This document shows positions 34,926 through 42,606 of a stretch of DNA of 64,000 nucleotides, piece by piece (the stretch's first letter is position 1; each line of letters starts with the position of its first letter). The notes beneath the pieces were generated by a model. The model ran no database searches and was not told the DNA's origin. It worked only from the letters and a program-made list of their open reading frames with translations. The stretch is from NCBI RefSeq assembly GCF_004023625.1, contig NZ_RPDJ01000045.1:21411-85410 (forward strand). The letters are read 5' to 3'. The DNA is from Streptomyces cavernae. Its GTDB lineage: Bacteria; Actinomycetota; Actinomycetes; Streptomycetales; Streptomycetaceae. Both the position numbers and the translations under genes were made by a program.

Positions 34926-35897
34926 TCACCCCGCGTCGGGCCCCTCGCCGGACGACCCGCTCCTCGTGCCGCCGGCGAGCTGCTGAACCCGCGCCGCCGC
35001 GCTCTCGGCCTCCCGTCTCGCACGGCGGGCCGCCCGCTCCGTCTCCCGCAGGCGCCCGCGGGCGGCGCGCAGGGTCTCGTCGGCCTCCCGCTGTTCCCTC
35101 GCGGCCTCCTCCAGCTGCTCCTTGAGCTCCGCGACGCGCTCCCGGGCACGATGCTGCCGTTCTTCGGCCCGGTCCTGCTCGTCGTGGGCCTCGGTCCGTT
35201 CCTTGTCCCGAGCCCGCAGTTCACGGTCGGCCTCCTTGGCCTGCTGCCGTGCTTGCGCCAGGCGCTCCTGCTGTTCGCGGCGGCGGGCGCGAGCAGCGTC
35301 GAGGTCGGCCACCTGCCCGCGGGCGCCCTCCCCGGCACGACCGGGAGACGCCGGCTCGGCCGGGACGGCGGAATCAGGTCGGGCACGGGACCCCGCACCG
35401 GCACCGGACCGGGCGCCGGCATCGGCCGGGAACCCGGTCGGGGGCGTCAGCGCCTTGCTCAGCCGCCCCCGGATCCATGTCTCACCGGCGTCGGGGTCGG
35501 CCAGCACCGCGTGCAGGGTCTCCGCGACCTCGCGCTGCACCTCCTCACTGACGCGCTGTCCGGCCCGCGCGGTCAGTTCCCGGGCCTGGCGGGCCAGCGC
35601 CCAGACCACCTGCCGCTGCTGCGCCGAGAGTTCCCGCAGCTGCTCGCCGTCGAGATCCCGGTGGGCCTGTCGCAACGCGGCTCCGAGCTGCAGGAGCCGC
35701 CTGCTCTCGTCGGGCTGCTCACGCACCAGCAGATTGCTCGCCCAGGCGGCCGCGGTGGGGCGGCGCAGACGACGGATCCGCTCGGCGAGTTCACGGTCCC
35801 CCTCGGCCCGTACGGATCTCACGCGCTCGTCACGGGCGGCGGTGAACCCGCCCGGCGGCAGGGCGTACAACTCGTCGGCGACCGTGTCCAGATCCAC
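34926..35897 (-). CDS. Coiled-coil hypothetical protein
   Basis: About 323 aa, not recognised. The first ~150 residues are mostly helical (LDTVADELYALPPGGFTAAR, RPTAAAWASNLLVREQPDES). A disordered Ala/Pro/Gly stretch follows (~155-190), then a long Arg/Glu/Ala/Gln coiled coil to about residue 300 (QQERLAQARQQAKEADRELR...). There is no signal peptide or membrane helix, so it should be cytoplasmic. GTG 35897 has a GGAGGG site and lies inside the 3' end of the upstream membrane-protein gene, indicating coupling. Confidence 0.75.
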   Translation of the reverse strand: MDLDTVADELYALPPGGFTAARDERVRSVRAEGDRELAERIRRLRRPTAAAWASNLLVREQPDESRRLLQLGAALRQAHRDLDGEQLRELSAQQRQVVWALARQARELTARAGQRVSEEVQREVAETLHAVLADPDAGETWIRGRLSKALTPPTGFPADAGARSGAGAGSRARPDSAVPAEPASPGRAGEGARGQVADLDAARARRREQQERLAQARQQAKEADRELRARDKERTEAHDEQDRAEERQHRARERVAELKEQLEEAAREQREADETLRAARGRLRETERAARRARREAESAAARVQQLAGGTRSGSSGEGPDAG

Positions 35898-36273
35898 TCG
35901 TCCCTCCGACCTGGCTCAGCGCGACCTCCACAAACCCATTTTGTGCCCTTTCCGCCGGGTTGGAGACTCGTGCCGGGCGGCCGGCCAGACGGCAGCCGAG
36001 GCAGTCCGGGTGGCCGCGCAGGGCCGCGGTGTCCCGAATGCGCCAGTGACGACTGCCGGGCGGGCGCGGGCCCGTGGCCTTGCCCCAGCCCGCCAGGTGC
36101 AGCACCCAGGTGACGACCGCGGCGAGTACGACGATCACCCCGCCCAGCCAGAGCCCGGCGGCCGAACCGGCGATGAGAGCCGCACCCAGTACCGCCGTAC
36201 CGGCGCAGGCCACGGCGGTGCCCGTCCAGCCTGCGACGGTGTGGCCCATGTCGTGGTCGCCGTGCGCGCCCAT
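35830..36273 (-). CDS. HGxxPAAW-like small membrane protein
   Basis: About 147 aa. The His-rich start AHGDHDMGHTVAGWTGTAVA recalls the streptomycete HGxxPAAW family, and two membrane helices follow (ACAGTAVLGAALIAGSAAGLW; GVIVVLAAVVTWVLHLAGW). The tail after GKATGPRPPG is longer than usual for the family, and its last 23 codons overlap the start of the coiled-coil gene in another frame; it may have drifted. ATG 36273 has a GGAGGAG site. Divergent from a MarR gene. Function unknown. Confidence 0.7.
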   Translation of the reverse strand: MGAHGDHDMGHTVAGWTGTAVACAGTAVLGAALIAGSAAGLWLGGVIVVLAAVVTWVLHLAGWGKATGPRPPGSRHWRIRDTAALRGHPDCLGCRLAGRPARVSNPAERAQNGFVEVALSQVGGTSGSGHGRRRVVRPAAGRVHRRP

Positions 36274-36347
36274 ACCGGCTCCTCCGGGTGTGATAGTCCA
36301 TCGGCTTGGGACTGCTGCGGGACAGCAGGACTTCGCTCGGAGAAGAT

Positions 36348-36363
36348 TTATCTCACGAGCTAA
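36348..36363. promoter_or_regulatory. MarR-type palindrome in divergent promoter
   Basis: TTATCTCA and CGAGCTAA form an imperfect 16-bp palindrome (six of eight pairs) in the only AT-rich stretch of this intergenic region, 28 bp before the MarR start. It fits MarR-family autoregulation and control of the divergent membrane-protein gene. Confidence 0.5.
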
Positions 36364-36391
36364 GCTTCTTAGATCGTAAGGGGATTTGGCC

Positions 36392-36883
36392 GTGGAGGGC
36401 AAGGCACGCCCGGAGGCGACAGCCCAGCAGGCGCTGTACGCGATGGACCGGATGATCGCGCTGGCGCATTTCGGACAGCAGGACATCGCGGGGCGGCTCG
36501 GACTGAACGTCACGGACGCCACCTGCCTGGGCTTTCTGATCGAGGCCTCGCTGGCCGGCGAGTCGCCCACGGCGGGCGAACTCGCCGAGCGGGCGCGGCT
36601 CACCACCGGCGCGATCACCGGAGTGCTCAACCGCTTGGAGAAGGCCGGCTTCATCCGCCGCCAGGCCGACCCCGCGGACCGCCGCCGCGTGCGCATCGCG
36701 ATGGAGGAAGACGCGCAGGCGCGCATCCTGGAGGTCTACGGCCCGTTCTACGAGCGCCTGGGCACCCTCTTCGCCGACTACACCCCGGACGAGATCGCCG
36801 TACTGGCGGACTGGTTCACCCGCGCCCGTGCGGTGATGCAGCAGTCACTGGACGAGATCCGGGAAGACCTCCACCACCCCTGA
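36392..36883 (+). CDS. MarR-family transcriptional regulator
   Basis: About 163 aa, winged HTH of the MarR type: LNVTDATCLGFLIEASLAGE, PTAGELAERARLTTGAITGV (recognition helix region), LNRLEKAGFIRRQADPADRR (wing with the DxR motif). N- and C-terminal helices form the dimer. GTG 36392 is preferred to TTG 36386 because AAGGGG lies 8 nt upstream of GTG but only 2 nt from TTG. The MarR-type palindrome at 36348 suggests autoregulation. Confidence 0.87.
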   Translation: MEGKARPEATAQQALYAMDRMIALAHFGQQDIAGRLGLNVTDATCLGFLIEASLAGESPTAGELAERARLTTGAITGVLNRLEKAGFIRRQADPADRRRVRIAMEEDAQARILEVYGPFYERLGTLFADYTPDEIAVLADWFTRARAVMQQSLDEIREDLHHP

Positions 36884-36930
36884 AGCACCACCGACCGCCA
36901 CACCGGGAGCCATGGCGGTCGGGCGGATCG

Positions 36931-37644
36931 TCACTCCGCGTCGAGGACGTGCCTGAGATAGGCCTGCGGGTCGGCCAGATAGCGGCGCCAGTGGTCGACC
37001 AGGTCAAGATCGTGCCAGGCCGCCCGGCGCACTCCGTGTTCACCGACCTCGACGATGTCCGCGCCCGGCAGCGCGGTCAGCACCGGCGAGTGGGTGGCAC
37101 AGATGACCTGGCCGCCGCCCTTCACCACATGGTCGATGTGCCCGATCAGTTCGAGGCAGGAGGAGAACGACAGCGCCGCCTCCGGCTCGTCCATCACATA
37201 CAGCCCGGGCTGCAGGAACTTCCCCCGGAACGCGGCGAGGAACCCCTCACCGTGGCTGACCGATTCGGGCGCCAGCCCCTCCCGTTGCAGCGCGTCCAAC
37301 GCCGTCTCGGCGCGCAGGAAGAACCCTCTGCGGTCGGACCAGTTGCGGAGCATGCGCCGGCCGCGCGGTGCCGGGTCGAACCTGATCCGCTCGCCCAGCA
37401 CCGACTTTTCGCGGTGGCTCGCATAGCGCCAGTCGTGCGAGCCACCCCAGGAGTCCAGCCCGAAGCCCTCCGCGAGGGCCTCGACCAGCGTCGATTTCCC
37501 GGAGCCGTTCTCCCCGACGACGAAGGTCACCGGCGCGGTGAAGCGCAGTCCTCCGCCCAGGAGTTCCCGTACACAAGGCAGGGACCAGGGCCACCTGCCC
37601 TTCTCCGACGGGACAACCGATGCGTACGCACGTTCGATAATCAC
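36931..37644 (-). CDS. AAA/ABC-type single-domain ATPase
   Basis: About 237 aa ATP-binding protein of the SMC/RecF-like class. Walker A is VTFVVGENGSGKSTLVEAL near residues 36-54, Walker B LYVMDEPEAALSFSSCLELI, and the H-loop ICATHSPVLTALPGADIVEV. There is no membrane or transporter partner, and the signature region is short, so it is not an ABC importer subunit. Relatives are often annotated as stand-alone AAA ATPases. GTG 37644 begins VIIERAYASVVPSEKGRWPW; a further upstream GTG is possible. Convergent with the MarR gene at 36392. Confidence 0.78.
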   Translation of the reverse strand: MIIERAYASVVPSEKGRWPWSLPCVRELLGGGLRFTAPVTFVVGENGSGKSTLVEALAEGFGLDSWGGSHDWRYASHREKSVLGERIRFDPAPRGRRMLRNWSDRRGFFLRAETALDALQREGLAPESVSHGEGFLAAFRGKFLQPGLYVMDEPEAALSFSSCLELIGHIDHVVKGGGQVICATHSPVLTALPGADIVEVGEHGVRRAAWHDLDLVDHWRRYLADPQAYLRHVLDAE

Positions 37645-37726
37645 GCGCCGAGTCTCCCACGGCGGCACGCCCGGCCACAGAAGATCCCTTGCGGATAATC
37701 CGGTACGGACCGAATACGCTGGACGC

Positions 37727-38218
37727 GTGACCTCCATGACGCCCAAGCGCACCGAACCGGACCTGTCCTTCCTCCTCGACCACACCAGCCATGTGCTGCG
37801 CACCCGGATGGCCGCCGCGCTCGCCGAGATCGGGCTGACCACACGGATGCACTGCGTGCTCGTACACGCGCTGGAGGAGGAACGCACACAGATCCAGCTC
37901 GCCGAGATCGGGGACATGGACAAGACCACGATGGTGATCACGGTGGACGCCCTCGAGGAGGCCGGACTCGCCGAGCGCCGTCCGTCGAGCACGGACCGGC
38001 GGGCCCGGATCATCGCGGTCACCGAGAAAGGTGCCGAGGTCGCCGTACACAGCCAGGAGATCGTCGACCGGGTGCACGAGGAGGCACTGGGGGCGCTACC
38101 GAAGGGCGAGCGGGACACCCTGGTGAAGGCCCTGACGCGACTTGCCGAGGGACACCTGGCGACCCCCGTCGAGGGCCCGACGCCCACGAGGCGGGCGCGG
38201 CAGTCCCGTCTGCGGTAG
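37727..38218 (+). CDS. MarR-family regulator of the adjacent MFS exporter
   Basis: About 163 aa. Winged HTH: LAEIGLTTRMHCVLVHALEE, QIQLAEIGDMDKTTMVITVD, ALEEAGLAERRPSSTDRRAR (DxR wing). GTG 37727 (and ATG 37736) have no Shine-Dalgarno, and a TACGCT -10-like hexamer lies just upstream of GTG, so a leaderless transcript is plausible. The divergent ATPase and the downstream MFS gene on the same strand suggest a drug-responsive repressor-efflux pair. Confidence 0.84.
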   Translation: MTSMTPKRTEPDLSFLLDHTSHVLRTRMAAALAEIGLTTRMHCVLVHALEEERTQIQLAEIGDMDKTTMVITVDALEEAGLAERRPSSTDRRARIIAVTEKGAEVAVHSQEIVDRVHEEALGALPKGERDTLVKALTRLAEGHLATPVEGPTPTRRARQSRLR

Positions 38219-38399
38219 GCGCCTCCCCAGAAGCGAAGGCCCCCGCCCACGCGGAAGCCCGACGGGATTCGCCTACGGAAGGCCGAGGGGAAGCACTTGC
38301 GGAAGCACACCGGGAGTGTCTGCGGAAGCACGCCGGGAGCATTCGAGCGGACCCGGGAAGCATCCGAAAGAAATCGTCTCTAACAAAACTATCTGCTAC
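38219..38399 (+). other. Intergenic leader with short direct repeats before the MFS gene
   Basis: TGCGGAAGCACACCGGGAG (about 38299) and TGCGGAAGCACGCCGGGAG (about 38323) are near-identical copies 24 bp apart, followed by a third weak copy. An AT-richer stretch (38371-38397, CGTCTCTAACAAAACTATC) probably holds the promoter. Confidence 0.5.
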
Positions 38400-38436
38400 G
38401 GTCTCTCCTGTCGCCCTCCGACCGACAGGAGAGACC
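38400..38436 (+). promoter_or_regulatory. Hairpin sequestering the MFS ribosome-binding site
   Basis: GGTCTCTCCTGTCG and its exact complement CGACAGGAGAGACC flank a 9-nt loop, ending one base before the ATG of the MFS gene. The right arm holds the AGGAGA Shine-Dalgarno, so in RNA the stem would mask it. It could also be a DNA operator for the adjacent MarR protein. Confidence 0.75.
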
Positions 38437-38437
38437 C

Positions 38438-39892
38438 ATGTCTGCCACATCGAGGCCTTCAACTACCGCTCGTCGGCGGAGAGTTGACGAACCCGATCGC
38501 CCGCGCTCCCGTCGGCTCGCCCTCGGCGTGATCGCCACCGGTCTGCTGATGAACGTCCTGGACGGCAGCATCGTGACCGTGGCCATGCCCGCCATCCAGA
38601 GCGATCTGGGCTTCTCCCCCGTGGGCCTGAGCTGGGTCGTCAACGCCTACCTCATCGCCTTCGGCGGACTGCTGCTGCTCGCCGGGCGGCTCGGCGACCT
38701 GGTCGGGCGCAAACGCATGTTCCTCATCGGTACCGCCGTGTTCACCGCGGCCTCGCTGCTCGCGGGTGCGGCCGGCTCCCCGGCCGTCCTGACAGCGGCG
38801 CGCTTCCTGCAGGGCCTGGGCAGCGCGATGTCCGCCGCGGTGAGCCTCGGGATCCTGGTCACGCTCTTCACCGAACCGCGTGAACGGGCCCGCGCCATCG
38901 CCGTGTTCAGCTTCACCGGTGCCGCCGGGGCCTCGCTCGGGCAGGTGCTCGGCGGCGTGCTCACCGATGCGCTGAACTGGCACTGGATCTTCTTCATCAA
39001 CCTGCCGATCGGCCTCGCGACCCTCGCCCTCGCCGTACCCGCGCTGCCCCGCGACCGCGGGCTCGGCGCTGCCGCCGGGGCGGACGTGGCCGGCGCACTG
39101 CTCGTCACCTCCGGGCTGATGCTGGGGATCTACACAGTCGTCAAGGTCGAGTCCTACGGCTGGAGTTCGGCTCACACCCTCGGCCTCGGCGCGCTGGCCA
39201 CGGTGCTGCTCGCCGCGTTCGTGGTGCGCCAGGCCACCACGCGTTCCCCGCTGATGCCGCTGCGGATCCTGCGTTCACGCACCGTCGCGGGCGCCAATCT
39301 CGTCCAGGTCCTCATGGTGGCGGCGCTGTTCTCGTTCCAGGTCCTCGTCGCCCTGTATCTGCAGAACGTGCGCGGATACGGTGCGGCGGAGACCGGCCTG
39401 GCCATGCTCCCGGCGGCGGTGGTCATCGGGGTGGTCTCGCTGGGGGTCTCCGCCCGGCTCATCGCCCGCTTCGGCGAGCGGGCCGTCCTGCTGACCGGGC
39501 TCGCCGTGCTGACCGCGCTCCTCGCGCTGCTCGTCCGCGTACCGGTGCACGCGACGTACGTCACCGACCTGCTTCCCGTGATGCTGCTAGCCGCGGGCTT
39601 CGGTCTCGCCCTCCCCGCCCTCACCGCGCTGGGTATGTCCGGTGCCGGCGAAGCGGACGCCGGGCTCGCCTCGGGGCTCTTCAACACCACCCAGCAGATC
39701 GGCATGGCGGCGGGAGTCGCGGTCCTGTCCACACTGGCGGCCGCGCGCACCGAGCGGCTGATCGCTGCGGGTCGGCCCCGCCCGGAGGCCCTGACCTCCG
39801 GCTATCATCTGGCCTTCGCGATCGGCACCGCCCTGATGATCGCCGCCTTCGCGGTCGCGCTGACGGTACTCCGCCGTCCCGCACAACCCTGA
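38438..39892 (+). CDS. DHA2-type MFS multidrug exporter
   Basis: About 484 aa with 14 predicted helices. Motif A-like GRLGDLVGRKRMFLIGTAVF, motif C-type ASLGQVLGGVLTDALNWHWI and the start LLMNVLDGSIVTVAMPAIQS are characteristic of DHA2 drug:H+ antiporters (EmrB/QacA). The Arg-rich N-terminal tail is cytoplasmic. Translation starts inside a strong hairpin that hides the ribosome site, and a MarR gene lies 220 bp upstream, so expression is probably kept low until an inducer appears. Substrate not predictable. Confidence 0.9.
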   Translation: MSATSRPSTTARRRRVDEPDRPRSRRLALGVIATGLLMNVLDGSIVTVAMPAIQSDLGFSPVGLSWVVNAYLIAFGGLLLLAGRLGDLVGRKRMFLIGTAVFTAASLLAGAAGSPAVLTAARFLQGLGSAMSAAVSLGILVTLFTEPRERARAIAVFSFTGAAGASLGQVLGGVLTDALNWHWIFFINLPIGLATLALAVPALPRDRGLGAAAGADVAGALLVTSGLMLGIYTVVKVESYGWSSAHTLGLGALATVLLAAFVVRQATTRSPLMPLRILRSRTVAGANLVQVLMVAALFSFQVLVALYLQNVRGYGAAETGLAMLPAAVVIGVVSLGVSARLIARFGERAVLLTGLAVLTALLALLVRVPVHATYVTDLLPVMLLAAGFGLALPALTALGMSGAGEADAGLASGLFNTTQQIGMAAGVAVLSTLAAARTERLIAAGRPRPEALTSGYHLAFAIGTALMIAAFAVALTVLRRPAQP

Positions 39893-39898
39893 GCCGCC

Positions 39899-39914
39899 GA
39901 CGGGGGCACCCGTC
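39899..39914 (+). terminator. Short stem-loop after the MFS gene
   Basis: GACGGG and CCCGTC pair around a GGCA tetraloop, 7 bp after the stop. Confidence 0.45.
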
Positions 39915-39929
39915 CCACTCGCCCCTCCC

Positions 39930-40101
39930 TAAGGGGTCCTTGCACTATGCCCGCCCGGGTCACGCGGCCTGGCACCGCTTCCCCAAGCTCTCGGCTCCGC
40001 TCGAGCAGGGGGCACCCCCAACCAGGGCTCTCCGGCGCCTTGCGATGCACGGCACCAGACCACGCGACCTCATCGGACGCTCATAGTGCAAGGACCCCTA
40101 A
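39930..40101. mobile_element. MITE-like element with 17-bp terminal inverted repeats and TAA target duplication
   Basis: GGGGTCCTTGCACTATG (39933-39949) is repeated as its exact complement at 40082-40098, and both ends are flanked by TAA. The 166-bp interior has no gene and contains a compact palindromic stretch (CTTCCCCAAGCTCTCGG ... CCGCTCGAGCAGGGGGC) of a kind I recall as widespread in Streptomyces intergenic DNA. Size, perfect ends and a 3-bp TNA duplication fit a non-autonomous derivative of an IS5-family element. Confidence 0.8.
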
Positions 40102-40145
40102 GCGGCAACTCGCCCCTGAACAAGCTCTGTTACGTGTGGGAAACC

Positions 40146-40174
40146 TTGACGTTCCTGATGCCGGATGCCACGAT
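40146..40174 (+). promoter_or_regulatory. Putative promoter of the GH5 gene
   Basis: TTGACG (40146-40151), 17-bp spacer, CACGAT (40169-40174); the -10 matches only the key A and T of the consensus. Confidence 0.4.
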
Positions 40175-40183
40175 TCCGACCGC

Positions 40184-40199
40184 ATGTTTACGTAAACAT
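40184..40199. promoter_or_regulatory. LacI-type operator upstream of the GH5 cellulase
   Basis: ATGTTTACGTAAACAT is a perfect 16-bp palindrome with the central CG typical of LacI/GalR-family operators. It sits at the predicted transcription start of the GH5 gene. The encoded repressor is not adjacent. Confidence 0.75.
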
Positions 40200-40313
40200 C
40201 AGCGGCGTCGAGCCGACTCCACCCCGCCCGGCCCGGCACGTTTCCCGACGGCCCTTCAGCGGCGCGCAGGTTCCGCCATGCGCCGGGTCGCCATCCTTCG
40301 AAAGGGCAAGCTG

Positions 40314-41375
40314 ATGCGCAAGAACCCCGCCAGAAGCCGCTTCACCCCCCGGCTGCGCGCCGCCTTCGTGGCGATGGCGATCGCCACGACCAGCGCCACC
40401 GCCATGGCCGGCACCCCCGCAAGCGCCGCGCCGAACCCGGGCAACACCCAGCAGTTCAGGGGCGTGAACTGGGCCGACCCCCGTGACAACTTCGCCGACG
40501 ACCCCGTCGTACTGTCGGGCCTGTCGACGTCCGACAGCTATGCCCAGACCTACACGAAGGCGAGCCGGGTGATCTCGGCGTTCCGCGCGAACCTCGGCGC
40601 CAACACCGTCCGGCTGCCCATCAACCCGTACACGGTCAACGGCTCGTACTGGAAGTCCTACCGCGGGGTCATCGACGCGGCGTCGGACAGGGGCTTCAAG
40701 GTCATCCTCTCCTACTGGGAGGGCACGGGCACCCGCAAGGACGGCTTCATCGACGACCCCGCCACGTACTGGCCCATGTGGAACACCGTGGTCAAGGCCT
40801 ACAAGTACGACAAGCGCGTCTACTTCGAGCCCATGAACGAGCCCCACGGCTACACCGACACCGAGTGGGCCGACCTGGCCGCGAAGTGGCTGGACACCTA
40901 CCGGTTCGTCCCCCGCAACCGGGTGTTCGTCAGCGGCGCCGGCTACAACGACCACGTCACCTCCGTCTGCGCCGACCCGCGTCTGAAGGGCACGTACCTG
41001 TCCCTGCACCACTACGGGTTCTGGAAGGAGTACGCCACCTACGACCAGTGGGTGGCCGACCTCAAGGAGCGCATCGGTGACTGCGCCGGCCGGACCGTGG
41101 CCGACGAGTTCGGCGCCCACATGACCACCGGTTTCGACTACAACAAGCCGACGCCCGACAACAACTTCATCAACTTCATGCAGGCCGTCACCGACACCTT
41201 CCGTGAGTACAAGATGGGCTCCGTCTACTGGCCCGGCCTGCGTACCGGCGACACCTACTCGCTGCAGACCCTGACCGGCGACCCCGCCCGCCCCTGGTTG
41301 GCCACCACCAACCAGTCCGGCGCCGACCGGCTCGCCTGGGGCTGGGGACGCGGAAAGCCCGTCCAGAAGCCCTGA
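40314..41375 (+). CDS. Secreted GH5-family glycoside hydrolase (cellulase-like)
   Basis: About 353 aa. A Tat/Sec-like signal peptide with twin arginines (RSRFTPRLRAAFVAMAIATT, ending ASA-AP) leads to a TIM-barrel of the GH5 type. The acid/base Glu is in VYFEPMNEPHGYTDTEWADL and the nucleophile Glu in RTVADEFGAHMTTG; LGANTVRLPINPY and YLSLHHYGFW are other barrel-end motifs. No carbohydrate-binding module is attached, unlike many streptomycete cellulases. ATG 40314 follows GAAAGGG. A LacI-type operator 115 bp upstream suggests induction by a sugar. It could act on beta-glucan or mannan rather than cellulose. Confidence 0.85.
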   Translation: MRKNPARSRFTPRLRAAFVAMAIATTSATAMAGTPASAAPNPGNTQQFRGVNWADPRDNFADDPVVLSGLSTSDSYAQTYTKASRVISAFRANLGANTVRLPINPYTVNGSYWKSYRGVIDAASDRGFKVILSYWEGTGTRKDGFIDDPATYWPMWNTVVKAYKYDKRVYFEPMNEPHGYTDTEWADLAAKWLDTYRFVPRNRVFVSGAGYNDHVTSVCADPRLKGTYLSLHHYGFWKEYATYDQWVADLKERIGDCAGRTVADEFGAHMTTGFDYNKPTPDNNFINFMQAVTDTFREYKMGSVYWPGLRTGDTYSLQTLTGDPARPWLATTNQSGADRLAWGWGRGKPVQKP

Positions 41376-41395
41376 CGCAGTCCCCCTGCGTGGGC

Positions 41396-41431
41396 GCGTG
41401 GGGCGTCCTCCCGGAAGCGGACGCCCCACGC
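41396..41431 (+). terminator. Intrinsic-type terminator after the GH5 gene
   Basis: GCGTGGGGCGTCC and GGACGCCCCACGC form a perfect 13-bp stem with a 10-nt loop, nested within a weaker CCCTGCG/CGCAGGG pair. Confidence 0.8.
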
Positions 41432-41912
41432 CGCAGGGCATTCCCAGGGACGGGGAGCCGGATCCCCTCTCACGGCACTCTCATGCGAAGTCGGCGCAGT
41501 CCGGCCGCGGGCCCACCACCCTCCGGGCCTTGGGCCTCCGGACCTTGGGCCCCCGGGCCTCGCGCCTCCGGGCCTGGGGCCTCCGGGCCTGGGGCCTCCG
41601 GGCCTCAGCCCGCGTCCTCGATACCGGGGACCTCGGCCGCGGCGCCGCCACCGGCCCGGACCGCGGCGGCCGTGACGCGACGGCGAGGCCGACCGCTCCG
41701 GCCGGCACGAGCGGCAGCCGGGGCAGCCGGACCGACCGCCCGACCCGGGTTATCGTCGAAGAAGCGGGCGCCATCGACAGCGTGCCGGCGGCATCGGACG
41801 GTCGGCCACCCGCCAGGAGGACTGCTCACGGCAGGCGTGCGCCCGCCCGGGGCGGTCGTCGGTCGTGGTGGACGCATGGCGCCGGCCGGTTTCTCGGGAA
41901 GGACGACCTGCC
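41432..41912. other. Gene-free region with a 15-bp repeat tract
   Basis: No convincing gene. The frames here encode only Arg/Pro-rich low-complexity peptides. It contains the repeat tract at 41521-41610 and, at its end, the bacterioferritin ribosome site GGAAGGA. No iron box was seen before bfr. Confidence 0.5.
41521..41610. repeat. 15-bp degenerate tandem repeat
   Basis: Units of the form CCTCCGGGCCTGGGG recur about six times, the last three nearly exact and the earlier ones diverged (CTCCGGGCCTTGGGC, CTCCGGACCTTGGGC). Confidence 0.75.
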
Positions 41913-42392
41913 ATGCAGAACGACCCCGAGGTTCTCGAATTCCTCAATGAGCAGCTGACCGCGGAGCTGACCGCGATCAATCAGTACTTCCTGCATTCCA
42001 AGATGCAGGAGAGCTTCGGTTGGACGAAGCTCGCGAAGAACACACGCCACGAGTCGTTCGAAGAGATGAACCACGCGGAGATGCTCACCGACCGCATCCT
42101 GCTCCTCGACGGCCTGCCCAACTACCAGCGCCTCTTCCACGTACGGGTGGGGCAGACCGTCACCGAGATGTTCCGGGCGGACCGCGAGGTCGAGGTGGAG
42201 GCGATCGACCGCCTCAGGCGCGGCATCGAGGTCATGCGCTCGAAGGGCGACATCACCTCGGCGAACATCTTCGAGTCGATCCTCGCCGACGAGGAACACC
42301 ACATCGACTACCTCGACACCCAGCTCGCACTGGTCGAGAAGCTGGGCGAACCGCTCTACCTGGCCCAGCTTCTCGAGCAGCCGGAGAGCTGA
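41913..42392 (+). CDS. bfr: Bacterioferritin
   Basis: 159 aa, exactly the family length. All dinuclear ferroxidase ligands are present at canonical positions: Glu18, Glu51, His54, Glu94, Glu127 and His130; Met52 is the haem-ligand methionine. It forms a 24-mer shell storing iron in the cytoplasm. ATG 41913 follows GGAAGGA. No bacterioferritin-associated ferredoxin gene is adjacent. The next gene is an iron-regulated ABC importer, so the two form an iron-handling pair. Confidence 0.95.
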   Translation: MQNDPEVLEFLNEQLTAELTAINQYFLHSKMQESFGWTKLAKNTRHESFEEMNHAEMLTDRILLLDGLPNYQRLFHVRVGQTVTEMFRADREVEVEAIDRLRRGIEVMRSKGDITSANIFESILADEEHHIDYLDTQLALVEKLGEPLYLAQLLEQPES

Positions 42393-42526
42393 CCTCGGAG
42401 CGATCACAGAGTTCCCAAGGTGGCCCGCAGGCACGCCTGTCCTGGCTGACCCGCAGGTGCACGCCAGGTGACCGGAAGCACGCCCCTCACTCCCGCCGCA
42501 CGCAAAAGTGACATATGCGCCATATA

Positions 42527-42545
42527 TGAGGTTAGGCTGACTTAA
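42527..42545. promoter_or_regulatory. DmdR/DtxR-type iron box
   Basis: TGAGGTTAGGCTGACTTAA matches the streptomycete iron box TTAGGTTAGGCTCACCTAA at 16 of 19 positions. A second, weaker half-site (GCTTAGCCTGCC) follows at once. It overlaps the AT-rich promoter (CATATATGAG) of the iron importer operon, so Fe2+-DmdR should repress it. Confidence 0.8.
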
Positions 42546-42606
42546 TGAAGCTTAGCCTGCCCTCACCAAGGCGCGGTGCGCCCGCCGACAACGGAGGAAC
42601 GGGATC

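Noticed and set aside
41398..41958. Plus-strand frames between the GH5 and bfr genes
   Set aside because: Low-complexity Gly/Ser/Pro/Arg peptides produced by the 15-bp repeats, with no ribosome site.
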